From: Caprimulgus europaeus
Taxonomy: Eukaryota; Chordata; Aves; Caprimulgiformes; Caprimulgidae
Assembly: GCA_907165065.1 (NCBI GenBank)
Contig: OU015541.1
Span: 6,386,001-6,450,000, forward strand
Length of the DNA stretch: 64,000 nucleotides
Direction of reading: 5' to 3'
This document shows positions 48,501 through 61,921 of the stretch, piece by piece; position 1 is the first letter of the stretch; every line of letters begins with the position of its first letter. The notes under the pieces were generated by a model. The model did not search any database and was not told the origin of the DNA. It was given only the letters and a program-made list of their open reading frames with translations. Position numbers and translations under genes: made by a program.

Positions 48501-51500
48501 GCACCCCTGCAGTAACTGGGCAGCTGGATGGATATGTAGATTGAAATCCCGGTTTACAGGTAGAATTCCCATCAGTTGCAGATGGATTAAGATTCCATCG
48601 CTCTTGCTCATTTTGAAAGTTAGTCAAGTTCAAAACACAGAAAAAAAAAAACCCACTGAATTACAATTTCCAGCTATCAGGAAGGAACTGTATCAGTCCC
48701 ATCTTACAGAAGGAAATCTGTGCTGTCTAGTGGTAATCAGTTCCATATTTGTGAAGCCTTCCAACAAAACACTTTTTGTCTATGATTTGTATTCATTTTA
48801 GGACACAGTGATTTCAGACCCTCTGTGGATTGTAATGTATAAACAGCCCTTTTATTTTTAAATGCAACTAAGAAACTATTTGGCAGGGCCACCCTAGTTC
48901 TGTATCTTGAGCAAAATATACCAACTGCAACTGGCATCTAGGCTGCAATGCAAGCAAGACAGGACACAGAAAGACAAATGTGTTTGTTCAGTTTACCTAA
49001 GAATAAGACATTAATAGAAATATTTTAATCTAACAAGCATCATGCTTTAAAGGAAACTTTAAGCTTTTTTGGTCAACTTGACCAGCATGTGATGATCTCA
49101 TGGCATGGAAGTTGGGAAACCAAAGCAGAGAGGTCCAGAGATTCCAATAAAATCTCCCAACCGTCTTAGCAAGCTGCATGCATTTTCCCACTCTACACCT
49201 CTCAGACTGTATTCCCATTAGACAGAAGACAGTTCTATGATTACTTCAAAAAAATAGTTGAGGGAAATAAAATTTAAAACGCCCTTGCAGAATGAACTGT
49301 CCCTTGAAGCCTACTATTCACTAACTACACGGTTTTATCAGCAGGATGTCACTGAATTCCAAGAACAGATACTCTGTGTTCCTTCTCTTCAGCTCTGGCT
49401 TCCCCATGGCTGTTGGGTGCTGCTGCTTCTCTGAAGGATTTTAGTCTAATTTCCTAGAGATTCAGAGCTGCTACACCCTCACTTGTATCAGCAACATTAT
49501 AAATCAGTGTTTAATTTCAACTAAGATTCATAGAGATATAAATCCCTCGAAGACACGCTGCTCTTCAGCAATGCCCTTACAGAGGGACAAGCTGCAGAGC
49601 TCAGCCACTGCCTGCCAGCAGGTTGATGAGCACCTACCTGCAGCCTGACTGCTGGTGAAAACACACAGGAAAGAGCTGATGGTATTGGCAAAGTGGCGAG
49701 GTCAGGAGATGAGCAAAGAATGGAGGTATCAGAGGTTATGCAGTAAAGGAGGGAAGTCACCTTCTACTCTGGCGTGCAGGAGCCAGGAAAGAGAAACCCA
49801 CCCCAAACCCAACTTTGTCAGCTCCAGGACGTTAGGTGTGCAAGGTTCAAGGCATGCAAGGTTGGTTCACTGTCCTCCACAAAGAAAAAAAGCCAGTGCC
49901 ACCACCTCTGGTCCTCTTCTCAGATCAGCACATGGCACAGGCGAGTGCAAGTTGGTTTACCAGCTGCAGTTAGGGCATCACTGCTGCTCCTCAGCGTCTG
50001 AGGCCACAGACACAGGTATGGATCAGGGGGCACAAGGGGAAAAGGGAGCTGACAGGATATCCTGTGAAACAGCATGAAATGGCACATCCAGTTTGGTGTG
50101 AGCAGGGAATGAAGCCACAGTATTGAACACTGATCCCAGGCTGATCTCCAGAGTCTGAACGCTGTGAACACCCTCAGGTGTTCAGTGTTGGAGGAAGGAC
50201 TGAGTTCTCTGCAGGTACACAGGACGGCAGTTCAGAGGAGTGTAAGACAGGATATATTGCTTTACAGTTCCTCTTCACTAGTGCATATCTGGGCCAGGTT
50301 TCACAACCAGCATTTTATTATTGGGCTATGTGAAGGAAGTTGTTGAATTTCAGTCCAGTTCCCAGTGGGCAGGTTCCACATCACAAAAAAAATAAAATTC
50401 CCCCCTATTATACAACTGACATTAATTGAATTCTTTTTAAGCTCTTCAGAAGAGATGCCAGGGCTTGAACATCATGGAAACAGAACTAACTGTTCTGTGA
50501 ACTCCCCAGGACAGACACACATGGATGCAATGCTGTAGGAGACTTATGTGGCATCTCAAAAAAAATAATACAGGTTTCAGATTCGAATACTTCTGCAGTC
50601 TTCAACTTTCCCCAACATTCAAATTCACCTACATTAAAAGAAAATTAAATTGCCCTCCCCCACAAAAAGCAAACCACAACAAAGCAAACATCCTCCAGCA
50701 AACTATTTGCTTGAATCTATTAAAACTTGCCAAGTCAACGTTCCAGTCTCAACTGCCTAACCCAGCCTGCCAACAACTGAAGTGTCAGTTTTTTGCTCCT
50801 CTATTTTATATTAACAAAAGTCAATTGTGGCGATGAATTGCATCACATGCCAACAATATATCACATTCCTTCACAGCTGTTTTTTGCAAAGGGAAGGAAA
50901 AGACCTCATCAGTCACTGACAACACTTCTATAAACCATAAACATTTTCAGAACTCAATCCACAAAGTCAGGATGGTAAACTACCAAACAAAATCCTCACA
51001 AAGTGGCATAGCACAAGCTATCAATTCCAGATAATAAACCCAAGGGTGTATGAAGAATCAGTACATTAACCAAAGCACAGTACTAATGAGCTCATTTTAA
51101 CAGATGAGCAGATCAGATGGAAAAAAAGAAGTCACTGTTATGCCCCAGTGAGCAGGAAGCCTGTTACCAAGTCAGCAGCCTGGACTCTGCCTAACATATT
51201 ATCAAGAAAAGGGAAGCAAAACTGCATATTATGTTTTCTTGTATTCTTTAGCAAAGTAATAGCTGAATCAAAAGCATTATGTTAACTCCACATAGGATTT
51301 ATAACTGTTTTAAATAAAAGAAAAATGCACTGCTATAAAATACTAATAGGACTTTAACATATACTGTCAAAACAGAATTAGACTGCAAATAAAGGGCCTA
51401 CTACAGTATGTCTTTTTAGTGCAGCAACTTCATTATCTGCAACTAACAAATAATAAGGGATAATAATGAAGAGGAAAAGAATACAGAACAGGGAGAACAA

Positions 51501-52189
51501 AGCTGATTACTAGACATGCATACAGAATGTGGCTGCATGCTTCCTGGAAGCTCAAGTAAACCTCAAACTGTTTGATGTCAGGTATATATGCATCCACATC
51601 TTTGGAAAACAAAAATGCTTACCACCATATAAATTCTACAACAAGCCAATTTTTAATTATACCTATCAAAATAATAATAAAATCCTAGCAGTTTCATTCA
51701 ACATGCTTAAGTCATAGAGACCACCTACGCAAATATAAACAAAGCATTTGAATCTGCAATTAACTATTGCCAATTATAAATGGGGACACTTTTAAAAATA
51801 AATTATGAGGATAATTAATCATTTTCACACACAAAGGTAACAATGTAACATCATGCAGTGGTTTTAAAAGCCTCCTACTTTCTGCATTTCTATTCTGGTT
51901 AGTTTGTGCCAAGATTATAAAAGCATATTTTAACTTTAAAAGAGGAAGAGAAGAAGGTGAAAAGCTTCCATCTCCCTCTCTGGTGACTTAATATAAATAT
52001 TATTGGATGCAAATATTCAGCCACTGAATCATTGCTATGGAACATGAACATCTTAAAAGGATTCCTGTACTTGGAAAAAAGCTAAGAATAAAAGGGCCAA
52101 AGGAAAGCCTATAAAAAGTTATTCTAACACTGACAAAATAAGCACTTGTGTATCTGTTCAGCTGAAAACATGGTGTTATGGTCATATTG
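45542..52189. other. Intergenic DNA, no gene seen
   Basis: Includes a G+C-rich patch with GGGCT repeats (about 45690-45790) and a possible old CR1 remnant at about 46650-46680 (ATGATCGAGTCCAAC). AT-rich sequence at 47020-47340 has the look of a conserved element. No protein-coding gene was recognised. Confidence 0.5.
45886..45926 (+). repeat. (TTTG)n followed by T-run and A14
   Basis: About four TTTG units, then TTTTTT, CCTT and a run of 14 A. This simple low-complexity sequence lies about 350 bp beyond the CR1 fragment. Confidence 0.85.
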
Positions 52190-53371
52190 AGTTTTATTTA
52201 AATCAACATCACATGGATAAAAAGCATAAATATAAAAGCAAAACTGAGAGATGTAATTGCTTGTTACAGAAAGATGCTAAGCATGGTTAACAGTCCAATA
52301 GTTGTTTGCTGACAAGAACTGGACACCAGAAAATAAAGCAATGTGTACTACAGGTGTTGTGAAAGCAGCACATTCCAGTTGCCTGCAAAGTGAAAGAGAA
52401 ACATTCTCAGAAGCTCACTGCAGCCTCCACCAGCCACCACTGGGTTTGACTCACATGACGCTGGTGCCACATCATTTCCCCCTAGAAAGCCAGTTAGGAT
52501 GTGCCTGTTCCTATTCCACCACCACTTCTGTGTTTGTATGTAAGCTGCTGAATTCAAAACAGCACCTTGCTCCTCAGAGCTGTACACAGAACCTTACTGC
52601 TTCAGCAGAACAGCAAGGAAGCTTGTACTTTTTGTTCCAGTGTATTCTGACCCTCTGACAAAACAAAGTAAGCTCAGACTTGATACTTCTAACTTTAAAA
52701 CACACATCCCTAAAGAAAACCCCCAAAATTTTCTGGGAAAGGAACATCCTTAGTATTACAGGCTTGTTTTTAGAGATAATGATTTACAAGTGGATATCCT
52801 GTTATTAAAAACAGGCTACAATAGTATGTGCAGGAAGAATGTTGTACAAATTTTTCCAAGATTATGCATTCATATATTCTACTAAAAGGTAAATTACTTG
52901 GAAACACCTACAGAACCTTTAAGAAACATACACTAGTTCTGTTGAGGGCACAGTTAGCTAGTACAAAAGAAAAGCATTATTGCTCTTTGTACTGTCAAAA
53001 AGTTTCAAAAAGTTTGATTTTCTGTACTAATACATTGAAAACTATAGTTATAGTTGTGGCAAATAGTGATAGGACAGTAGGCAGATCCTTCTACCCTCAC
53101 CCCTACAACTGAGGACACAAGCTAGTGTGACTAAGAATGACAACATTCAACTAGGAGAAGAAATAAAAAAAACTGTGCAAGAAATCCATCATTTTAGAAT
53201 GAAGTCTGCTGATACAATATGGATTCTGGTGATCTATTTCTTATTTAACAGAAGTTGCAACTAACACAAGCTCATTAGTTACAAGTTTGTAAGTTCTGTA
53301 TCAGAGTTGTACAGAAAAAGCCTTAGGGAGGGAAAGCAGTAATGAATGTTACAATCAGGCTCATCATTGTT
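52190..53371 (-). other. RTF2: Possible RTF2 3' untranslated region
   Basis: Non-coding AT-rich sequence continues the RTF2 last exon on the minus strand. A minus-strand AATAAA hexamer at 52198-52193 would end a 3' UTR of about 1.2 kb. The boundary is a guess from the hexamer only. Confidence 0.3.
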
Positions 53372-53556
53372 TCAGAAATAGTATGCTGTGTGAGTAACCC
53401 AATTGGAACACTCTTCCTTGGAACGTTTTGCTGAGCTGTGTGATGTAAAAATAGATTTGTATGCCTCAGACTTCTCCTCGCTGTCTGCAATGGATCTCTT
53501 CGTTGCAGTAGAAGCAGCCTTGTTGACTTTTCCTGGTACAGATGAATTTCCACTAT
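53372..53556 (-). CDS. RTF2: RTF2 terminal coding exon
   Basis: This 185-bp coding part encodes SGNSSVPGKVNKAASTATKR, then SIADSEEKSEAYKSIFTSHS, and ends WVTHTAYYF with TGA at 53374-53372. The C terminus is nearly identical to vertebrate RTF2 and identifies the gene. The acceptor is TCTAGCAG|AT. A 3' UTR follows toward lower coordinates; the first clear AATAAA on the minus strand in the stretch I checked is at about 52198-52193. Confidence 0.95.
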
Positions 53557-56500
53557 CTGCTAGAGAAAAAGGAATAGAATGAAACATGCACAACAGCTTA
53601 AAATTGCTAAAAGTATTTAAATAAAGACAGAAAAAATATATTTAAAATGTGTACAGAGATAAAGTATATACATTTTTTCAGGATTATTGCAAATATATCC
53701 CATAATAGTTCTCAACAGCAAACATGTTCCTAGCTTTTAGAATTTATGCTCAAAATGCATTTAGAAATCTTGGAGAGAGAGGAATTCTTTCCTACTTGGG
53801 AAAACCCCTTGCACTGTAATTCAGTATAGACAACATTTATTCCTTTAAGTAAAAAAAGTCTCTGAACTCTAGTTTTAAGAAAGAAACATGAAAGTATTCC
53901 CCCACCCTGAAGTATTGTTTGGAAATTAGCTATCAAATGACAAAAGCTAAACTTGTGACATACTGCCCTCAGGGAATCTATCTCCTCCCTTTATTCTCTG
54001 CAAAGTCATTTATGACAAATAACAATGGTCTGCATCAATTTATTTTGGGGATAGGAAAATGCCCATCCCTCTGTTTCTGATGCCATCTCTCAGTGTATTC
54101 TATCTACTGCTATTAAAAATGCCCCCAAAACAACCAACAACCCTCTCTTTTTTTAACAACTATTTAATCTCCTCTGAAGTTGACAGTATTTTAAAAAGCA
54201 TGTGCCAAGTCTCTTGTGCAAAGACATGAAAACATAGAAGTCTACAGACACTCTACATTCTTAGTTTAACTGAGGCACAAGGGCATGTAAATAGCCAGCA
54301 GGGAGCCTGTCTGAAAATGCACTTTACTGATTTCTGCATGTAGTCATAGGAATTATATGTGCAATCCTAAATCATCATAGATAAGACCCTTTTTATATTT
54401 GGAGAACGCTGCTTTTAATGCCACTAATAGTTGCCTAGAAAGAATTACCAAACACTGGATTTGCAAGAATGAATGTGTGTGCTGCAACTCCAGAAACCTC
54501 AGGGTGCCATGTTCACAAATTAATTCCTACGCTACTGGCATTCCTCAGTTCATGGATTTTTTTTCTTTTTACTTTATTTTCCCACTCTCTTCTTATTCTT
54601 TTGCTGGCCAATGTGACTACTGCCAGAAATATAAACCAATGACCTGACATTTCAAAAGGCAAATTTTTCCCTTAACCTTATTGGAAAAGAAAAATACAAA
54701 CAGAATTACTAAGGTCCTAAACATCCAAGAGCAGTTATAATCATCAAGAATGAAATATTTTTAATAGTCCATCCTTTATAAAAACAGACAGTAGCAGGCA
54801 GGTAAGGCATTTCTGATGGAAATTCTCCCAGCTGCTCACACAGCTTATCTATACTTCATCATTTAACTATTCTCAGATTCTTCCAACAGATTACATTGAC
54901 TTCTGTGACTGTAATGTACACGACTGAATACTTCACACAGCAACCTCAGACTGGCTTTAAAAAGGTGTCCATTCTTAGTTGTTCTTTATGAGAACATCAG
55001 TATGAAGTGGAGACATTAAATAACATTAAATTACCTAAAGAGAGGGGACCACCCTTCAGATTAAAGGACTGCCAAGTTTACTCCCAGCTGCATGACCACT
55101 GGAGGTAACCAGTACATCCTGAAGTTATATTCCACTGCTGCCACTGACACACAGCAAATTAGCAGCTTAAACAGAGGACTAAAAGTCAAGTCATCAACTT
55201 GGGATATTTTAATGAAATAGAAATTTCATAGAAGTAGAAATTTCATTGAAATAAACTGCCACAACAGATTTTTTAACCACTTCTACTTCAGGAAAACAAC
55301 CACTAATTCTCCTCACGCTACCTCCTAGCCAATAAAACAGATATGCCAAACCTTTGACTGCATCACTGTGTGAACAAGAATCTCTAATCATTCATTCAAG
55401 TTGGTTCCCACCAATTTAAAGCAATATTGGTATGACACAGACAAGCAAATCTGGCCTGTTTCACATTGAAAAGAAAGGTACTGTGGTGAAAAGTATGTCT
55501 TATTTTTTATTAGTTATCTCTATCAATACAGCACTTGCCAGTCACAAGCATGAGCAGAGATACTGTTCCTTTAGGTATTCTGAAAAAGCAAAACAAAAGG
55601 TCAACCCCTACTTTATGGGTTATGTAGCTTTGTGCATGTTGGTGAGGCAGCTTCCTATTCCAGCTTGGAAAGGCAGAGCAGGCAGCCTTTAGGACAGACT
55701 TTTGAAAGAGGGGTTCTTTGAAAAAGTGAGCCATGACATCACAGCTCCCTTGAAGACAGAAATTGACCTTTTATTACTGAGAAAATTAAGATACACTGTG
55801 AAGAACTCTGAAAGAGAAAACAGGGGGAACCGAGAAAGTATGAAGCAGCAAAAGAATACTTTTTGGATGAGTGATGTGGTTGAAGTAACACAGATAAACG
55901 GGAGAGATTAAAGCAAATAATTTTAAAAATTAATCTTCTCTAGCTTTTAACTGATAGTGCTTAATCAGTTTCAAAATGAGGCTGTGTAAATCAGTCAAGA
56001 GACATTTTCTCACCCCTGTGCTCATATGCACAAGAGATTCCATGTGAAACAGACAGTTTTGAAAAGTTCTATCTTAAGAAGTTCTTCATGCATGCATGTT
56101 ACTGGAGTCACAAAAGAAAAAAGGAAGTGAGAGGGTAGCTCTGAAAACTATGGTACAAAATAGCCAGGAGAAGGATCCCTTCTACAATGTTTTTCAAAGC
56201 AGAACTATTTATTCCCATTTAGATGAAAGGATAAACACCAACCTGAACTTTTGGTGAAGATAATCTGCCTCTTCTCCCCAGAACTGGAACTGATACAGTT
56301 CTTTCCACTTTCAGCCTTTGATGGACCTGCAGAATCTATGTAATAAAAAAAAATTAAATCATTAATCTGGTTTATGACTGGGAAGGCTACACATAATCTG
56401 TGGGTGTGACATTACCTTCAGTGGTATCTTGCTGAGAAGCTGATTCTGCCAATTTGCATTTCTTCGATTTCTGAAACAACAGAAGCAGAAATTTGGTACT

Positions 56501-58925
56501 GAAAGGACCTACAATTCCCAACTTGTATCTGATAGACACACAATTCCCAACTTGTATCTGATAGACACACAACTCCATTGAGTGCATTTTTACATCTTAC
56601 ACAGTGGAACTCTCCCTTTCACAATATTGCTCAACACTTCTGGTATTATTTCTATATGGAAAAATGATAACCTTGGCAACCTTGAAGGCACCTTAAAGAA
56701 AATCCCACAGGCCAAACCGAAACTGTCTGCACACAGTACTTTGTACTCTTTGCAGGGGGTGTGTGTGTTATCACCATTAAGGCAATCTGATACTCTGAAT
56801 CCACACAGCAGAACAGTAAATTGCACAACATTAAACAGGACACAGTTAACTGCAATCAATAAAGACATTTTTCAGTAAAATTTTCAGAATAATCCTGCAT
56901 CTCTTATCCACTTAATTTTATTTAGTTAATTAAAAAATACCTCCTGGGTAACTTTGAATAACTGGGCCCTTTGTTGCAGGATTGCTTGGGAAGAAAAGAT
57001 GCAAATAATTAATCTAAATGTTTTAAAAGCATCTGTGGACCAGATTTTCCAAGTTAATTTATGTTTGTCCAGATTAAAAAACACAAAAAACCAAACAACA
57101 GAACAAGAATCCCATTTCTGGCTTTGATTATATAAATGCCAAGCTGAAAAAGAGACGTAGTAAAACAGTCATTTGTGTTATCATCACAAAAGATGACTCT
57201 GTATACATTCAGAATGTATTACAAGTATTTCAAGAAAGCTACACAAACTCAAAGAAAATAAATATATTTAAATGTGTTATAAAAATTAGGAGAACCCATG
57301 CTGTCAAGCATAGGATCAATGCTTGAGTAAAAAAAAAGCCGTATCACATGTTGCTGCAAAGCTTATCCAGGAGGTGGTGGCAGAGAGTTACTACTCTAAA
57401 AGCAGACTCGGCTCTCCCGGTGTCTTGAACCAAAGCTATACATGCTTTGTTAGGGCCACCTTCCTCATGAAAACTGAGTGCAAACAACCACTATTTTGGG
57501 GCTGATTACTCTTCTACTGAGATCTGCAATATTCTATCATCAAATTATCTTTAAAATTCTTTAATTTAATTACAAAGTACTGAAAAAAAACCCTAAAAAA
57601 CCCATCTGAAGAAACAGCATAGGATTTACAGTATTTCTCTTATGCCAGAAGCTACAGGACACTAAGCAGAGAGGCTACAAGCAGAGAAGAAACAGAACAG
57701 TAGGATTTCTATGGGTAACCTTTCTTTTCTTTATTTTCCAGGCCCAAAGATGCTGTACTGGTGCAGATAAATAAAGAACCTACAATGAGAAGAAATGATA
57801 TGCGTGCTGGTAAGGAAAAAAGTATTTGTTTCAAAAGAATCTACAAAAACATTTGTATGCCATCTAATCCTAGAGGCAGACAAAAAACAAGTGCAATAAT
57901 GGGGGTGAGAGGTGATCAACCTCCATTAAAGTCTCATTTGCTGAAAGTGTCAGATGATTCATGCTCTTTGAGATTCAGCTAAACCTCTCTGCACTCTGGA
58001 TTGAGTCAACACTAAAGTTTTTGCTTGCTTTATCATCCTCCAGAACACCAGCATCAGTTCAGAAAAATAGCAATGCTGGGAAAAGTCCCATGTGCAGAAC
58101 TGTCATTTGGCAGCACAGTACCACAGAACAACTGCTACTTCACGGGGCAGTAGGATCAGTAGGCTATGTAGTAGAGCTGCAACAACTTTATTTTCATGGC
58201 ATTTTGCCTTGTCAGATTAAAAAAAAAAGTATGCAAAGACCTCAACAGTGTGGTGGGAATTAGCACTGCCAATAATCACTTAAGAGCCACAAAACATGAC
58301 CAAAATTTCCAAATATCAGTCTTACAGAATCAGACCAGGAATCTGCGTATCCCAAGAGCGTGTTTCTGACAGTGGCCAGTAGAGGATACTTAGAGATCAA
58401 AAAACTAATAACCTACCATCACAATAAAACTGGAACCACCATATGAAATAGAGAGAATAATTTTCTCTTTACCAGAATTAACTAATACAAAGTATTTGTT
58501 TCAAGAGAAACCTGAAGCACAGGTGGCACTCTGTCCATTTTAGCCACAGCACTGAATTCTGTGATTTTCAGATTACTATGCACTGCCTGCCAAGAGACAG
58601 TTTCAGTACATACAATTTCAATATGCTATTAGCAAAACACGTGTGCAATCTGATTACTTTTAAAAGTAGCACTGAAGTACAACACAGCTTACTGAGTAAA
58701 TCCTCCAGTCTGCATGAAGATTAGCAGGAAAGGCTATGTGATCTGAGAGCAGACTGCATTACAGACAAGAACTCTCTCAATTTTATTTTAAACAATGTAT
58801 AAAAAGATTACCTTTTCTAATTTACTTTTAAGTCTTCTCTCCTCCATCCTTTTCTTCAATACTTCCACATCTTCTTTATTGCCATTAAGGATAATCACAT
58901 CTTCCTCTTGAAAGGGAACACCACA
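53372..58925 (-). CDS. RTF2: Replication termination factor 2 homologue, 3' four coding exons (5' part not in window)
   Basis: RTF2 (formerly RTFDC1 / C20orf43) has RING/U-box-like zinc-binding folds and associates with replication forks; in vertebrates it is removed from stalled forks by DDI1/2-proteasome action (family knowledge). The minus-strand coding exons are 58925-58812, 56470-56416, 56335-56243 and 53556-53372. They join in frame to 148 residues plus TGA. The first exon resumes after the zinc-binding region with CGVPFQEEDVIILNG and runs through MEERRLKSKLEK. The middle exons encode a Ser/Lys-rich linker containing AGPSKAESGK. The last encodes TKRSIADSEEKSEAYKS and AKRSKEECSNWVTHTAYYF, close to the human C terminus. 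Splice sites are GT..AG. The N-terminal coding exons were not found up to 64000, so the gene is partial here. Confidence 0.92.
56243..56335 (-). CDS. RTF2: RTF2 internal exon (linker)
   Basis: This 93-bp exon encodes SAGPSKAESGKNCISSSSG and then EKRQIIFTKSS. It starts and ends inside codons that join in phase with the neighbouring exons as Asp codons. The acceptor is ATAG|AT and the donor CAG|GTTGGT. The A-GPSK-E-GK pattern matches the human linker. The rest is poorly conserved, so the assignment rests on phase and order. Confidence 0.82.
56416..56470 (-). CDS. RTF2: RTF2 internal exon (linker)
   Basis: This 55-bp exon encodes KSKKCKLAESASQQDTTE and the first base of the next codon. The acceptor is TTTCAG|AAA and the donor GAAG|GTAATG. 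It aligns in order with the human KTKKPKAAESVSKPDVSEE linker, which is less conserved than the ends of the protein. Confidence 0.85.
56511..56569. repeat. Perfect 29-bp tandem duplication in an RTF2 intron
   Basis: Positions 56512-56540 and 56541-56569 are identical, each starting CAATTCCCAACTTG and ending GATAGACACA. The duplication lies on the intron side, 42-99 nt before the 3' splice site of the 55-bp RTF2 exon (on the minus strand). Confidence 0.97.
58812..58925 (-). CDS. RTF2: RTF2 internal exon (end of RING-like region and helix)
   Basis: This 114-bp exon (38 codons, phase 0 at both ends) encodes CGVPFQEEDVIILNG followed by NKEDVEVLKKRMEERRLK and ends SKLEK. The acceptor is TTGAAG|TGT and the donor AAG|GTAATC. 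The human counterpart reads CGAAFQEDDVIMLNGTKED. The leading Cys belongs to the last zinc-binding Cys pair, whose partner lies in the missing upstream exon. Confidence 0.92.
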
Positions 58926-61144
58926 CTTCAAGGAAAAAAAAAAAAAGAGGACAAAATTGGTATTTTTTATCTTTATGCTGGTGAAACTTTCTTAGAATTA
59001 ATACTGCTTTTAAGCTCTCCAAGGAGCTCTGCAATCCTTCCCCTTGCCACTCTGTCTTTTCCAATAGTTCTTTCTCTTTTAATACAGTCCAATACAACTT
59101 CTCACTTAAAATGTCAAAGGGAAAAATCTCAGCTGACTTTTACCACAAAGTAAAACAATACCGATTGTCAGCAACCCTCTCCAAAAAAAGGAGAATAAAT
59201 ACTCATCTTGTTAGTGAATTGTGAACTTTTGATAACCACATTTACAAACGGCTCACATATCAATCTGCGCAGCAAACTCTAAAAGAATTTCAGAAATATT
59301 ACAATATTTTCTTCTTCAATGCCCTATTCTGTGCAATAGGGGTATGGAAATAGCATATATTTTTCACTATCAATCCCTTATAAAGAACACTCTTAACTAA
59401 TTCTTTTTTTTCTTTAAAGAAAAGGTTCCATTGAATATTTTCTCATGAGTCCCTTGTTTTACTAGCATAAAATGTACAGTGACTAGATTAAACAAAGTAG
59501 AAACTACTCAATTTTATGAATCCCATAGCTAACACCCAAAACACTAAAGTACTTTCTGATTTTTTTTTTGAGTCATGAATGCATTCGATTGAGATCCAAG
59601 CATGATGCCATTCTGCTCTAGAATTTGTCTTTCAACTTAGTAATACAAGAAACAACTGATAAGAGCAGTTCCTTACACAGACTCGGCACAACACCAAAGG
59701 TGTTATTCCTCTATGCGCAGAACAGACAGCACCAGGGAATTTTTCTCCCCAACAGCTAGACAGGAAAACCTGTTTTTTGGTTGTTTTTCTTTGTTTCACA
59801 ATTAAAAAAATAAATAAATGATTATGGGGATAAAAAGTGGTCATAAAAGCGGCATTACTAATTAACCCAGCCTTGCCATCTTACTGTCCTTCATCTGATT
59901 TATTAAACACTCCTAAGTTTCAAAGTACATTTATAAATTAATCTGGATAATGCACGTAATGTGCTTCATGTAATTCCACATTTGTTTTCTGGTTAAAGAC
60001 ACAGATGTTTCACTGCACACGTTTTCAATCATTTATTGAAGCCAGCACATTGACTATGATGTTTTCTAAGATTTCAATTTCTTTTTTTTAATTTATTTTT
60101 ATGATTTTGTTAAATCCAGAAGCTTTTTGTTAATCTACAGATTAGTTTATAATCCTGCCTCTGCCATTACTCTTCTGTTTTCTACACAAAGGTTTAGAAA
60201 GGTTACTCATGTATTTGCAGTAGGAATTAAACAGATGAAAGGACATATGGACCCTCCTTTGACTGCAGTCTGCTCAAGTGACGAACACAGCTTAAAAAGT
60301 GAATCTGAACACAAGTGGTCAGAGAGATTATGAGGAGAAGTAAGGGTTACAGAGATGCTTATTAAGTAACTCGGGCAGAATAATCAGTCACACACATGAA
60401 ATGGGTGAGTAGCCCAATTTTTTCCACTGCTCCTCAATGAGCTAGTGTCAGAAGTACCAGCTTGGCATGATCTCACAGACACTTGGGAGAGAGAAGTCTA
60501 GAAAAATCAAGACACAATCAGTCTTCATAGCGAGACAGGAGTGACTGGCAGCTGCCTTCATTCTGAAGAAGCCCTACACATTCATTTCCAGTGGGGTGTT
60601 TTCCAAATACAGCATGAAAGACCAGCACTCTCCTACAGGCTAGTGAGTTAAAATGTAATTTCTGCAATTGTTTGTTAAAACATATGCTGCTAGGCATACA
60701 AAAATAAAGTGGAAATTTCCTTCAAGTAAAAGTTTATGTCAAAGGACTAATTTCAATAAATGCTGCACTTTGAAAAAACAAGCTAATCCAGGTTCCCTTC
60801 TGGAAAACACAAGTGGAACTGTTCGAAAATGAAAAGTATTTACAAGAAACAGGGAAATAACAAATGTCCTCTTTCCATTCACTGAAACAGGTATTTTTTT
60901 GCCAAGAGAACAGTCAGATTATATTACAGAGACCAAACCCTTCTAAATATACTTTCAAGTACAGCAAGTTATAGGCATAGAACCAACTCCATCCTCCCAG
61001 GTTTCACTAACTCCAGGTACACTTTGTTGTTGCATCATACATATGTATCAAACATTTTTCAGTTGCCAGTACTGTTGGATGCAAAGCTTTAATTCAGATT
61101 TTTTAAAAAAGCTCTCTGTGCCTTCATGTGAAAAAGGAAGGGGT

Positions 61145-61178
61145 TTTATCTCAATATTTTGAAATGTTGAGATAAAAA
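61145..61178. repeat. Short near-perfect inverted repeat
   Basis: The 17-nt arms 61145-61161 (TTTTATCTCAATATTTT) and 61162-61178 are almost exact reverse complements with essentially no spacer. It could form a small hairpin. The arms are too short and AT-rich for a microRNA precursor call. Confidence 0.8.
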
Positions 61179-61458
61179 GCAGAGAGAAATTTCCGTTCTG
61201 CAAATTCAGCAAGATTGTTCCTTCAGACAAAGGTCTTCAGGGGCAGATTTTTGTTTTATGATTATCACAGGGTGTTCCTTGCTGTACTTAATCTTTATAA
61301 CACAGTAAAACAGTAAACACTCAGTTCCGCAAGGAGATATTTCATTTATTATCTTTTAAGGTTCCAGCTACTAGAAATGACCAGAGGCAATTCTCTGCTA
61401 CTTATTTGCTGCAAATTGGAAAGTTTCAGCAGGTAAACAGTTAAGAGCCGGGGGGGAA

Positions 61459-61482
61459 GGAGGAGGAGGAGGAGGAGGAGAG
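61459..61482 (+). repeat. (GGA)n simple repeat
   Basis: A G run followed by about six GGA/GAG triplets. It lies about 390 bp upstream of the candidate signal-peptide ATG at 61867. Confidence 0.9.
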
Positions 61483-61866
61483 GGGTTGTTTCCTTTCCAG
61501 TTCTCATCATCCAGCATGCTCCCTGAGCAGTGCAGAGGTTAAAGCCTCTGAGGTAAAGCAATCCTATTTATAATCATCAGCAATAGACTCTGCATATTTG
61601 AAAGTCTGATTTCGTCCTTTAAAGGCTGTCTCGGAAAGAGCGGCAAGAGGAACGTGGAGAAGCTCAAGTTTTCTCTCATTATTGTGCAGCAGAGGGCATT
61701 TCTGAAGCTAAACAGCAGTACTGCAGAATAAATATGCTAAGCATTGCGGGAAAGCAGACAAAGTCTAAATGAAAACATTCTCGTTAATGTTTAACCCCTT
61801 TCACTTAGTGAGATCTCTGCACAGGCGACAGAGTGAAGAACGCTGTCTGAATTCTGCTGAAGGACA

Positions 61867-61921
61867 ATGGCACTCTCTTTATTTTTATTATGCTGCCGTC
61901 TCCTGGCTAATTTTGCACAAG
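61867..61921 (+). CDS. Candidate signal-peptide first coding exon of an unidentified gene
   Basis: From the ATG at 61867 (context GACAATGG) the frame reads MALSLFLLCCRLLANFAQ plus one base, then a good splice donor, G|GTAAGA, at 61922. The peptide resembles a secretory signal: a short N terminus, a Leu/Phe/Cys-rich core with one Arg inside it, and a small residue before Gln. A TATA-like TATTTATAA (61565-61573) and a short upstream frame (61734-61772) lie in the preceding 300 bp. It sits antisense inside the expected RTF2 intron. No downstream exons were recognised before 64000, and I do not recognise the protein. It may be a chance frame. Confidence 0.25.
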
